From Litorimonas sp964414555 (lineage in GTDB: Bacteria > Pseudomonadota > Alphaproteobacteria > Caulobacterales > Maricaulaceae), in assembly GCA_964414555.1 (NCBI GenBank), contig CAYPWW010000049.1, positions 1 through 19,378 of the forward strand: 19,378 bases of DNA, in the 5' to 3' direction. Positions 8,193 through 15,784 of this stretch are shown here, one piece after another. The notes below the pieces were generated by a model. That model was not told the DNA's origin, did not search any database, and was given only the letters and a program-made list of their open reading frames with translations. Made by a program: the position numbers and the translations under genes. The first letter of the stretch is position 1. Every line of letters starts with the position of its first letter.

Positions 8193-8425
8193 CGGGCCTC
8201 CCCTTCGTTCCTGATCCTACGACGAAACAACTCCGCTATAGGCTGAAGCGAAAGTCCCATAGTCGGGGTAGCCCGAATTGGCAATGGGCGGCGGCGAAAG
8301 ACACGGCGTCAACGCAGGCTTATGGATCAGCCGCCAAGCGCTTGCTCATAAGTTCTTAACGCTACTTTGTAACGAGACTTTCAATACTAGCGACTACGCA
8401 TTGCAAATACAGTGTGGTGTGGGTC

Positions 8426-9820
8426 ATGAAAATAAAAACTAAAAAGACGACAGTTTTGAATAAGATCGGCGCGTGGAAAGCAAAGCTTCTCCACGACGTT
8501 TCTGGTTCAGTCGCACCGACGGGTGCCATTGCCATTCTCGCACTTCTGATACCCGTGGGTGTTGCGATTGACTGGTCGAGCATGGTCACGGAACGCACGA
8601 ACTTACAGAGCTATTCTGATGCTGCGGTTCTAGCTGCCGCTGTTTCTGGGGAAACAGAGCTGGAAGTCCTTCAACAGATTGCCGAGACCTCCGTCAAAGC
8701 ACAATCGGGCCGAGACCTGATCGTGACAGCACGATTTGTTGGCGATGATCTGCAAGTCGACGTCGACTCCCTCTATGAACCTCTCCTCATGGGGAGCTTT
8801 GGCCATGCCGAGAAAGGCGTCGCCGCCAAATCCCGCGCACCTTTGCAGGGCGCGTTAGGCCTCAATCTGGCGCTCGTCTTGGACACGACGGGTTCGATGG
8901 AAGGCTCACGCATGACGGCTTTGAAACAGGCCAGTTCAGAGCTTTTAAATACAATCGGTCAGTCAACATCTGCGTCGAGCAATGTACATGTCAGTGTTGT
9001 ACCCTTTGCAGATTATGTTCGAATTGATCCGGCCTTGCGCGGAGCAACTTGGTTGCACACACAAGCGGACCGCGAAGCGACATGGGATAGATTGGACGGG
9101 AATGCTTCGACCGGTTGTCGCACCGAAGGGTCAGGCGAAACAGCATCAACAGTATGTGACAATCCCGTCTATGAAACGATGACAGCAACAGTCAGTTGGA
9201 TTGGCTGTATGGGTTCGCGACGAGATGGATACCATACGACGCCGCGTTATGGCACGCGCCAATTGCAAGGGTTTGCCGGAAATACTCACTGCGATGGGCA
9301 GTATAATATCATGCAGCCCCTCTCCTCTAATTTGGCGGAAGTTGATCAAACGATTCAGGATCTGGAGCCTAGGGGTCGGACCTTTATGCCGGCTGGATTG
9401 ATGTGGGGCTGGCGAACATTGGATCGCGGGCTGCCCTTTGATGAGATCAATCAGACGGATGCGGAGGACACCCAGGACGTCTTGTTGCTGATGTCGGATG
9501 GAGCCAACACTGTCTCGCTCAGAGAGCCCGTCGACACACATGGCTTTACGGAAGGGCTTTACCATTGGGGGGTGGCTGATACTGAAGAAAATCAGCGAAG
9601 TGCAGACAACCAAACACGTCAGGCCTGTGCCGATATTAAGCGCGCGAATATTAAAATTATCTCCATCGCATTCGAAATTTCAGATGCGCAGACGCTGACA
9701 CTCATGCGAAACTGTGCGTCTTCTCCAGCGGACTTTTATGACGCACAGAGTTCAGCGCAACTCGGCGAGGCGTTTCAGAAGATTGGTTCAGGCTTTAACA
9801 CTGTCCGCTTAACACGCTAA
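8426..9820 (+). CDS. TadG-like von Willebrand factor A domain protein
   Basis: A 464-aa protein. Residues 22-72 form a TadE/TadG-like N-terminus: a short cytoplasmic part, SGSVAPTGAIAILALLIPVG as the membrane helix, then DWSSMVTERTNLQSYSDAA. A VWA domain follows with MIDAS motif DTTGSM (Asp153, Thr155, Ser157) and LLLMSDGAN (353-361). Six Cys lie in the exported part (231, 244, 261, 289, 401, 430), suggesting disulfides, with an insertion rich in Cys and Gly between the MIDAS and the SDG strand. Such proteins are envelope factors, some in Flp/Tad pilus assembly, but no tad or cpa gene is nearby. The frame allows GTG codons at 8414 and 8417; ATG 8426 was chosen, with only a weak ribosome site. 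It is divergent from lysC. Confidence 0.85.
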   Translation: MKIKTKKTTVLNKIGAWKAKLLHDVSGSVAPTGAIAILALLIPVGVAIDWSSMVTERTNLQSYSDAAVLAAAVSGETELEVLQQIAETSVKAQSGRDLIVTARFVGDDLQVDVDSLYEPLLMGSFGHAEKGVAAKSRAPLQGALGLNLALVLDTTGSMEGSRMTALKQASSELLNTIGQSTSASSNVHVSVVPFADYVRIDPALRGATWLHTQADREATWDRLDGNASTGCRTEGSGETASTVCDNPVYETMTATVSWIGCMGSRRDGYHTTPRYGTRQLQGFAGNTHCDGQYNIMQPLSSNLAEVDQTIQDLEPRGRTFMPAGLMWGWRTLDRGLPFDEINQTDAEDTQDVLLLMSDGANTVSLREPVDTHGFTEGLYHWGVADTEENQRSADNQTRQACADIKRANIKIISIAFEISDAQTLTLMRNCASSPADFYDAQSSAQLGEAFQKIGSGFNTVRLTR

Positions 9821-9956
9821 ACTAGCCGTAGGGCCGAGCGCCTCATCGCCGCTATAGCTGCGTCGATTTTTTCACGCTTTCGCACCGATATTTATGTCCT
9901 TTGGCGTCTTGGGTTGCGTATATAGAGCATTCCACAGCCGCTCTAGGATCGTTTCA

Positions 9957-10754
9957 ATGGCTCACGCTACGACAGCCCCCGAAAAAATCAGCCGCGTTTC
10001 CGTCGATCCTGCAGAGATGGCGAGCTTTTCCCGTATGGCGGCGGATTGGTGGGACCCGACCGGTCCGTTTAAGCCGCTTCATATCATGAACGGTGCGCGC
10101 CTCGATTTCATCAAGCAAACAGTGTGCGAGCATTTTGGCCTAGACGCAGACGCCGAGCGCCCGCTGGAGGGCTTACGCGTTTTGGACATCGGGTGCGGCG
10201 GCGGTCTGCTCTGCGAGCCTATGGTCCGCCTGGGCGCGCAAGTTACAGGCGTCGACGCGCTGGAGCGAAATCTCAAGACGGCCAAGACCCATGCAGAGCA
10301 AGTCGGTGTCGAGGTTGATTATCGCCACGGCACGATCGAGCAAATGGTCGCTTTGATGGAATCGGGCGCAGGCGAAACGCCCTATGACGTTGTGCTGAAC
10401 ATGGAAGTCATCGAACACGTCGCCAACCCCCCAGAGTTCATGGCCGATTGCGGCGCGATGGTGCGACCAGGCGGGATCATGTTGTGTTCGACAATCAACC
10501 GCACACTCAAGGCATTTAGCTTTGCCATCCTTGGCGCAGAATATGTTCTGCGCTGGTTGCCGCGCGGGACACACCAATATGCCAAGTTGGTGAAGCCGGT
10601 CGAACTCTCTCGCTGGATGACAGATGCGGGCCTAGCGGTCACAGAGCAGATCGGCATGAGCCTCAATCCACTAACGCAGGTGTGGAAACTCTCTGGGGAT
10701 AAGTCGATCAACTATGTGACGGTCGGAACGAAGCCTGCAGAAAAAGAGGGTTAA
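9957..10754 (+). CDS. ubiG: Ubiquinone biosynthesis O-methyltransferase
   Basis: UbiG carries out both SAM-dependent O-methylations in ubiquinone synthesis. The 265-aa protein shows the family block GPFKPLHIMN (36-45), SAM motif LRVLDIGCGGGLL (73-85), acidic GVDA after motif I, VLNMEVIEHV, and the C-terminal GTHQYAKLVKP segment. ATG 9957 was chosen because it gives the normal UbiG N-terminus and AGGA precedes it by 8 nt; an in-frame ATG at 9894 would add 21 unrelated residues. Its stop codon overlaps a TTAA-N7-TTAA box that points at the next gene. Confidence 0.96.
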   Translation: MAHATTAPEKISRVSVDPAEMASFSRMAADWWDPTGPFKPLHIMNGARLDFIKQTVCEHFGLDADAERPLEGLRVLDIGCGGGLLCEPMVRLGAQVTGVDALERNLKTAKTHAEQVGVEVDYRHGTIEQMVALMESGAGETPYDVVLNMEVIEHVANPPEFMADCGAMVRPGGIMLCSTINRTLKAFSFAILGAEYVLRWLPRGTHQYAKLVKPVELSRWMTDAGLAVTEQIGMSLNPLTQVWKLSGDKSINYVTVGTKPAEKEG

Positions 10755-10765
10755 CAAACCCTTAA
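10751..10765. promoter_or_regulatory. Putative CtrA-type box TTAA-N7-TTAA
   Basis: An exact match to the TTAA-N7-TTAA pattern bound by the cell-cycle regulator CtrA in Caulobacter-type alphaproteobacteria. It overlaps the ubiG stop and lies about 190 bp upstream of the ParB-like gene. The motif is short and can occur by chance. Confidence 0.4.
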
Positions 10766-10852
10766 GCAATTAATTCAGCTTCTCAAAGATGTGATTTAAC
10801 TGTGAGTATCTTATTTTCGTCAAAATTCTAATAGATACAGGAGCATAAGACG

Positions 10853-10922
10853 TTAACGCGCCTTAACCAATTTAGCACATTATTAATGGAACCTTTATGT
10901 TCCGGTAGGTGTTGAACGTTCA
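10853..10922. promoter_or_regulatory. Dyad- and repeat-rich region upstream of the ParB-like gene
   Basis: Three elements lie within 70 bp. A direct repeat TTAAC-N5-TTAACC spans 10853-10868, one base short of a CtrA box. An inverted repeat GGAAC-N6-GTTCC spans 10888-10903. A perfect palindrome TGAACGTTCA spans 10913-10922. The surrounding 200 bp is A+T-rich compared with the genes, as expected of a regulatory region. It could hold operators for the gene's own control. Confidence 0.4.
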
Positions 10923-10956
10923 GGTTAGCTTCATATTAGAAATGAAAGACACCCCC

Positions 10957-11607
10957 ATGTCCCAAATTAGAACACTGTTGAAAACACCTACATTAAAAAC
11001 CGCCCCTGTGGATAAGTTTGTCCGGCTTCGTCCACGTGTCCTCCTCGGCCAACGACTGGTCGAGACCAAAGCCGTCCAAGCTTCCATTCTGCGCTTTGGC
11101 CTACTCTCGCCGATCGTGGTGACGCGGCAGGATGACAAGCTTATCGTCGTGGATGGCCGAAAGCGTCTCGCGGCTCTGCGTCGCTTGGCCTTCCTAGGCC
11201 GCCTCCCCCGCTCGCTCGTAAATGTGCCTTATGTTGAACTCTCAGACGTGCATCACAACGCGGCGACTACGCCAGCCTTGATGTCTAATCGTGAGCTGTT
11301 CGAGACGGTGGCCCGCGCCTTTCACGAAAGCCGCGACGTCGAAGCCGTGGCGCATGACCTGTATCTGACACATAAGGATGTCCGTCAGATCCTGACACTT
11401 TCGCGCCTTTCGCCTCGCTTACGGGCGGCATACTTTGCACGGACCATCGATTTCCACCGCGCCCATGCTTATGCCGCTTTGCCGGACATACAGGCGCAAG
11501 ACGCAGCTTTCGCCGCCCTCGGCCCATTCGCGACAGCTGAAGAGATTATCGCCCATATCCGCACGCCAGAGCGCGAGACCATTCGGACATTTGCTTTGGT
11601 TGCTTAG
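10957..11607 (+). CDS. Solitary ParB-like (ParB/Sulfiredoxin fold) DNA-binding protein
   Basis: From ATG 10957 the protein is 216 aa. Residues 16-77 look like a ParB N-terminal domain: VDKFVRLRPR, VETKAVQASILRFGLLSPIVV, and VVDGRKRLAA in place of the canonical GERR-x-RA of CTP-binding ParB. Residues 124-165 read as a helix-turn-helix module (RDVEAVAHDLYLTHKDVRQIL, then RLSPRLRAAYF). No parA is adjacent and the protein is shorter than chromosomal ParB (about 290-300 aa), so it is not the segregation ParB. The start is uncertain: the frame is open from GTG 10909 and ATG 10942 also fits; no site has a strong ribosome sequence. Its TAG overlaps the gpsA stop by 4 nt. It may be a regulator or nucleoid-associated factor. 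Confidence 0.75.
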   Translation: MSQIRTLLKTPTLKTAPVDKFVRLRPRVLLGQRLVETKAVQASILRFGLLSPIVVTRQDDKLIVVDGRKRLAALRRLAFLGRLPRSLVNVPYVELSDVHHNAATTPALMSNRELFETVARAFHESRDVEAVAHDLYLTHKDVRQILTLSRLSPRLRAAYFARTIDFHRAHAYAALPDIQAQDAAFAALGPFATAEEIIAHIRTPERETIRTFALVA

Positions 11608-12611
11608 CGGCTTTCCGTCTCGGCCTTGAGCGGCCGAGAGAGCAGGGCTGTCATTGCTTCGCCGGGGGTCATCGCACCGGACAGCACGGCATCAACCGCC
11701 TGACAAATCGGCATATCGACGCCGTGTTTTTCAGCCAGTCGGACAAGCGCAGGTGCCGTCGCGACGCCCTCTGTCACAGAATTTCGAGATGCCAAGATCG
11801 CGTCCAACGTCTCGCCTTCGCCTAATCGCATGCCGCAGGACATATTCCGCGATTGGGTCGAGCTGCACGTCAGGACCAAGTCCCCTAAACCGCACAGCCC
11901 CGAAAGCGTTTCCGCCCGCGCGCCCATGGCGGCGCCCAAGCGGTTCATTTCGGCAAAGCCACGCGCGATCAGCGCGGCATGAGCGGACTGCCCCAGTTTC
12001 ATCCCCAGCAGCATCCCACAAGCAATCGCGAGGACGTTTTTCACGGCTCCACCTATTTCCGCACCAATGACATCATCGGTCGTGTAGGGGCGGAACGTCG
12101 GACCACGCAGGATCGGTGCCAGCGCGTTGACCGCGTCCAAATCCTCCCCCGCCAGCGTCACCGCCGTGGGTAGACCTTTCACAACATCGCGGGCAAAGCT
12201 GGGGCCAGAGAGAACATATCCCGTCGCCTGCGGCACGGTCTCGGCTAGGACCTCATGCATAAAATCCAGCGTCGCGATTTCGATGCCCTTTGAACACAGC
12301 AGAACGGGCAGACCGTCGGGGATATACGGCGCGAAAACCGCCAGCTGCCCCCGCGTATATTGTGCCGGAATCACAGACAGCACGAGATCTGCGCGCGCAA
12401 AATCCGGCGTGCCAGATATGGCTGTGATACCGTCATGTAAGGTCGCACCGGGCAAATAGAGCGCATTCTCGCGGCTAGTATTTATGACCTCGACTTGGTC
12501 AGCTTCGCGCATCCAGAGATCGACGGCGTGCCCATTGCTGGCCAATAATTGCGCCAGCGCCGTGCCCCAAGAGCCCGCACCCAGAACGATGATGTGTTTC
12601 GTGTCGGTCAA
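11604..12611 (-). CDS. gpsA: Glycerol-3-phosphate dehydrogenase [NAD(P)+]
   Basis: Reduces dihydroxyacetone phosphate to sn-glycerol 3-phosphate for phospholipid synthesis. The 335-aa protein has the dinucleotide motif VLGAGSWGTALA (9-20), CSKGIE (106-111, Lys108), LSGPSFA (134-140), GGAVKNVLAIACG with Lys191 and the LCGLGDLVLTC block. The start is TTG at 12609-12611, overlapping the DUF1178 TGA (TTGA); an in-frame TAA three codons upstream excludes any earlier start, and AGGA precedes it. It is the last gene of the comF operon and converges on the ParB-like gene with a 4-nt stop overlap. Confidence 0.97.
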   Translation of the reverse strand: MTDTKHIIVLGAGSWGTALAQLLASNGHAVDLWMREADQVEVINTSRENALYLPGATLHDGITAISGTPDFARADLVLSVIPAQYTRGQLAVFAPYIPDGLPVLLCSKGIEIATLDFMHEVLAETVPQATGYVLSGPSFARDVVKGLPTAVTLAGEDLDAVNALAPILRGPTFRPYTTDDVIGAEIGGAVKNVLAIACGMLLGMKLGQSAHAALIARGFAEMNRLGAAMGARAETLSGLCGLGDLVLTCSSTQSRNMSCGMRLGEGETLDAILASRNSVTEGVATAPALVRLAEKHGVDMPICQAVDAVLSGAMTPGEAMTALLSRPLKAETESR

Positions 12612-13042
12612 TGCGCTTTATCCTTCTTGGTCGGCGGCACGAGGATATCCGGCAGGGGATGGGCGGCAATGCCTTCCTCTGCCAGTTCCGCCGACTCGCG
12701 CGGGGTGGCCGCGCCGTAAATGCCGCGTTCGGGTTTTTCACCGTAATGGATCGCGCGGGCTTCTTCAGCAAAACTCTCACCCACGTCCTCACAATTGGCA
12801 GCAATCTCGTCGCGGATTTTCGCGGCGACAGCATTCATGGTCGCCTTAGAAGTTTCCGTGCGAGCTTCGGCCTTGCGAGACGTGCGCACAGCGGGGGCCA
12901 TTATGGCTTTTTCGACGACTTGCGTGGCACAGACGGGGCATTGCAGCAGCCCCGATGCACATTGGTCGTCATAGTCAGACGAGTTGCTGAACCAGCCTTC
13001 AAAATCGTGATCATTCTGACAAATGAGAGCGTAGCGGATCAT
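12608..13042 (-). CDS. DUF1178 family zinc-ribbon-like protein
   Basis: A 144-aa protein with the DUF1178 pattern: MIRYALICQNDHDFEGWF, DYDDQCASGLLQCPVCATQVVEKAIMAPAV. Cys8, Cys35 and Cys38, plus Cys28, could make a small zinc site resembling FmdB-type ribbons. The middle is charged and probably helical (TSKATMNAVAAKIRDEIAAN), followed by HYGEKPERGIYG, another family block. Function is unknown. It overlaps the upstream nitrilase-family gene by ATGA and gpsA downstream by TTGA, so translation of all three is likely coupled. FmdB-like ribbons have been proposed to regulate amidases, and this gene's constant neighbour is an amidase; that link is inference. Confidence 0.9.
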   Translation of the reverse strand: MIRYALICQNDHDFEGWFSNSSDYDDQCASGLLQCPVCATQVVEKAIMAPAVRTSRKAEARTETSKATMNAVAAKIRDEIAANCEDVGESFAEEARAIHYGEKPERGIYGAATPRESAELAEEGIAAHPLPDILVPPTKKDKAH

Positions 13043-13848
13043 ATCCCTGCCCCCATTTGTGACCAGGCAGGAATGCGTGCACGGGCGTCCGTGACGGCGG
13101 CTTTTTCTATATCATGCGTGAGTATTCCGGGGCTGTCGTGATCCAGCATTACCACGACCTCGCCCCAAGGCGAGACGATCATCGTGCGGCCCCAGGTCTG
13201 GCGACCATCCTCATGAGGACCGCCTTGCGCTGGGGCGATAACATAAGCGCCCGTCTCAATCGCGCGGGCGCGCAACAACGTCTCCCAATGCGCTTGCCCG
13301 GTGGCGACGGTAAAGGCCGCCGGAACGCAAATGATATCGACGCCGGCCTTGGCATATCCTGCATAAAGTGCCGGAAAACGTAGATCATAACAGATCGACA
13401 GACCGAGTTTATATTCCCCCAGCGTGGCGGTCACAGCCGTCTGACCCGCCGCATAAGTATCGGCCTCGCGGTAGCGCTCCTGCGCTGAAATCACGGCCTC
13501 GAACAGATGTATCTTGTCATATTGCGCTTTCAGGGAGCCGTCCGGCGCAAAGAGACATGACCGGTTCGCGATCTGGCCATCATCCCGCAAAATCGCGAGC
13601 GAGCCGATCAGCAAATAAGTACCCAACTCCGCCGCCAACGCGCCAAAGGCCCGCACACCCGCGTCCTTATATACGGGCTGAACCGCCGCGCGCAGACGTG
13701 CTGCATCACCGTCAAGCAGATGCGTCATTTCCGGCGTGGCGACAAATGTAGCGCCCGCAGCTGCCGCAGCACGGATCAGCTCTGACGCCGCTGCGATGTT
13801 CTGTCCAACATCAATGCCCGAACGCATTTGTATCGCGGCAACCTGCAT
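13039..13848 (-). CDS. Carbon-nitrogen hydrolase (nitrilase family), probable deaminated glutathione amidase
   Basis: A 269-aa member of the nitrilase superfamily with the Glu-Lys-Cys triad: Glu40 in ATPEMTHLL, Lys112 in QYDKIHLFE and Cys153 in SICYDLRFP. The KIHLFE and YDLRFP contexts fit the Nit1/YbeM-like branch, which hydrolyses deaminated glutathione, a damage product of transaminases. The adjacent glutaredoxin gene supports a glutathione link, but other small-amide substrates are possible. Its ATG shares one base with the grxC TAA (TAATG) and its TGA overlaps the DUF1178 ATG. Confidence 0.9.
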   Translation of the reverse strand: MQVAAIQMRSGIDVGQNIAAASELIRAAAAAGATFVATPEMTHLLDGDAARLRAAVQPVYKDAGVRAFGALAAELGTYLLIGSLAILRDDGQIANRSCLFAPDGSLKAQYDKIHLFEAVISAQERYREADTYAAGQTAVTATLGEYKLGLSICYDLRFPALYAGYAKAGVDIICVPAAFTVATGQAHWETLLRARAIETGAYVIAPAQGGPHEDGRQTWGRTMIVSPWGEVVVMLDHDSPGILTHDIEKAAVTDARARIPAWSQMGAGI

Positions 13849-14102
13849 TATTTTGCGAGCAAGGGTTCCAGTTTTCCAGCAGCCTCCAGCGCGAAAATAT
13901 CATCGCAGCCACCAATATGCTGACCATCGATGAAAATTTGCGGGAAGGTATTCCGACCAGAGCGCTCGTTCATTTCCTTGCGCTTTTCGCGGTCCATCGC
14001 CGCAGGAATGTCAATGTAGTCGGCGCCTTTGTCGTCCAATAGCTTCTTTGCGCGGATGCAATAGGGGCAGAGCGCCTTGGTGTAGATTTCGATTTTCGCC
14101 AT
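13848..14102 (-). CDS. grxC: Glutaredoxin 3
   Basis: An 84-aa dithiol glutaredoxin using glutathione to reduce protein disulfides in the cytoplasm. It has the CPYC active site (12-15), the cis-Pro segment NTFPQIFIDG and the glutathione-contact GGCDD (64-68). Length is typical of GrxC. AAGGA lies about 10 nt before the ATG. It sits 24 nt after comF and is coupled to the nitrilase gene by a 1-nt overlap. Identity is secure. Confidence 0.96.
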   Translation of the reverse strand: MAKIEIYTKALCPYCIRAKKLLDDKGADYIDIPAAMDREKRKEMNERSGRNTFPQIFIDGQHIGGCDDIFALEAAGKLEPLLAK

Positions 14103-14126
14103 GATCTTTGGTCCTTGTTCTGCGCC

Positions 14127-14885
14127 CTATGTAGGGAGTGCTGCGGCTTTTGCCACGCGCGCGAGGGTCAGTCCATCCACACGTGCCGCGCCCGCGCGTT
14201 TCAATGTAGCGGCGCAGGCCTCTAATGTCGCGCCTGTCGTCAAGACATCATCAATCAACACGACATGTGCGCCCGCCAGTTTGGCCTGCGCTTTCTCGCG
14301 CACTGCGAAAGCCCCACGGACATTTTCAGCCCGCGCGCGGGCGTTGAACTTCCCTTGGCTGTCCGTGCGGCGTATTCGGGCCAAAATATCCGGATCAAAA
14401 CGCGCTGGTGTAATCTTGCCTAATGCGCGCGCCAATAGCGCCGCTTGATTATAGCGCCGCCGGATGAGGCGCGTCGGATGCAGCGGAACGGGGATTAGAA
14501 AATCTGCCCCTTCCAACACATCCCGACCAGCGCGCCGCATTTGCGCGGCAAAGCTCGCAAGACCCTCTGTCCGCCCGCCATGTTTGAACGACAGGATCAG
14601 CGCGCGCGACCCTTCGTCATAAGCCATCGCCGCCCGCGCCCGATCATAGCGCGGTCGCCGCACGGAACAGCGCGCACATAGCGCCCCCGCCTGCACCGCA
14701 TATTCAAAAGGAAATCCGCAGGCCTCGCACCACGGCGCATCGAGGAAGGTGACATCCGCCCACATGCGCCGCGCCAGATCATCGCCAGCCAAGCCCAACA
14801 GTTCTTGCGGTGGCAGGACTGTGTCCATGACCAACTTTGCGCCGTCGCGCCCTACCCGTGTAACTGTGCCATCTTGCCAAGTCAT
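14127..14885 (-). CDS. ComF family protein (phosphoribosyltransferase fold)
   Basis: A 252-aa protein with an N-terminal four-Cys zinc finger (Cys53, Cys56, Cys70, Cys73), the middle block LIPVPLHPTRLIRRRYNQA typical of ComF, and the PRPP-binding-like loop VLIDDVLTTGAT (209-220). ComF proteins act in DNA uptake in competent bacteria, but in alphaproteobacteria the role is usually unproven. It leads the comF-grxC-nit-DUF1178-gpsA operon. The start at ATG 14885 is uncertain: no strong ribosome site, and Met20 (14828) is an alternative. A TTGACA hexamer lies upstream (14926-14921, minus) without a convincing -10. Confidence 0.92.
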   Translation of the reverse strand: MTWQDGTVTRVGRDGAKLVMDTVLPPQELLGLAGDDLARRMWADVTFLDAPWCEACGFPFEYAVQAGALCARCSVRRPRYDRARAAMAYDEGSRALILSFKHGGRTEGLASFAAQMRRAGRDVLEGADFLIPVPLHPTRLIRRRYNQAALLARALGKITPARFDPDILARIRRTDSQGKFNARARAENVRGAFAVREKAQAKLAGAHVVLIDDVLTTGATLEACAATLKRAGAARVDGLTLARVAKAAALPT

Positions 14886-14944
14886 CGCGTTGAGCCTAGC
14901 GGGAGGCCATGCGCCCGTCTTGTCAAAAATTCGCTGGGTAAATC

Positions 14945-15784
14945 ATGGCCCCGCCAAAGATTTTCGATGCTTCTCTTTTATCACTCGCCCGTGTGCGCGC
15001 GACAAAGCGACAGGCGCGACGCGGTCGGTCCTTTCTTTATACCCGCGCAGCCGAGGATGCCGCATCGCGTATCGCGGATATTCAACGCCGATTCGAACGT
15101 GCCGTTTTGGTCGGGGCAATCGACGGACGCGAAACGATTTTGGCGGAGTTGCCACCGGACCGTAAGCCCGAGATTTTCGATCATGTCGAGACCGTCGCCG
15201 CGCTGGAAGGACCCTATGATCTGATCCTCTCAATCTTGGAATTGCAGAGCGATGAAGCCTTACCGGACACCCTCGTGGTGATGCGGGCAAAGCTGTCGCC
15301 AGATGGGGTATTGCTAGCCGCGACACTTGGCGGGGAAACGCTGACCGAGTTGCGTCAAAGCCTTTACGGCGCAGACCAAGCGGTCTTGGGGGGCGCGGCG
15401 GCGCGGGTCTATCCGATGGTCGATTATTCGCAGGCGGCGATGCTATTGGGCCGAGTCGGGCTGGCCCTACCCGTTGTCGATAGCGATCGGGTGCAGGTGC
15501 ATTACGGGGCACTCGAAACATTAGTCGGGGATCTGCGCGATTTGGGGCTGAGCAATACGCTGGCCGCGCGTGACCGCCGCGCCCTGCCCCGACGCTGGAT
15601 CACGGTTTTGCGCGAGACTTACGCGACGCATTTCGCGCGCGAGGATGGCAAACTGCGCGCCACATTTGAAATATTATGGCTGACGGGATGGGCCCCGCAT
15701 GAGAGCCAGCAAAAACCGCTCAAACCCGGTAGTGCGAAGATGCGCCTCGCCGATGCCTTGAAAACGAAAGAGACGAAGCTCTAG
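14945..15784 (+). CDS. Methyltransferase-fold protein of the NDUFAF5/BioC-like group
   Basis: A 279-aa protein with the family's N-terminal PPKIFDASLLSLARVRA block and the C-terminal signature LTGWAPHESQQKPLKPGSAK. These mark the alphaproteobacterial relatives of mitochondrial NDUFAF5, an assembly factor for respiratory complex I that hydroxylates an arginine of NDUFS7. The SAM-binding motif I, normally DLGxGxG, reads ERAVLVGAIDGRETILAE (51-68), and no clear acidic residue ends the next strand in the usual way, so cofactor binding may be altered. It is divergent from comF across 59 bp and its TAG overlaps the racemase stop. No nuo genes are in view. Confidence 0.82.
   Translation: MAPPKIFDASLLSLARVRATKRQARRGRSFLYTRAAEDAASRIADIQRRFERAVLVGAIDGRETILAELPPDRKPEIFDHVETVAALEGPYDLILSILELQSDEALPDTLVVMRAKLSPDGVLLAATLGGETLTELRQSLYGADQAVLGGAAARVYPMVDYSQAAMLLGRVGLALPVVDSDRVQVHYGALETLVGDLRDLGLSNTLAARDRRALPRRWITVLRETYATHFAREDGKLRATFEILWLTGWAPHESQQKPLKPGSAKMRLADALKTKETKL

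Noticed and set aside
10853..10866. TTAA-N6-TTAA as a second CtrA box
   Set aside because: The spacing is one base short of the N7 consensus; kept only as part of the repeat-rich region.
10888..10921. Possible LexA (SOS) box upstream of the ParB-like gene
   Set aside because: The alphaproteobacterial LexA pattern is GTTC-N7-GTTC; here the GTTC copies are 15 bases apart and the inverted copies have N6 or N0, so the spacing does not fit.
12611..13141. A 176-codon plus-strand open frame across DUF1178 and the end of the nitrilase gene
   Set aside because: It lies fully antisense to two well-supported genes, has no recognisable motif and no ribosome site; it is a by-product of G+C-rich coding DNA.
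14886..14944. Promoter for comF based on TTGACA at 14921-14926 (minus strand)
   Set aside because: No acceptable -10 hexamer lies 16-18 bp downstream, so it is mentioned only in the comF entry.
14943..15521. A 192-codon minus-strand open frame antisense to the NDUFAF5-like gene
   Set aside because: Arg/Pro-rich composition typical of an antisense reading; the plus-strand frame carries clear family signatures.
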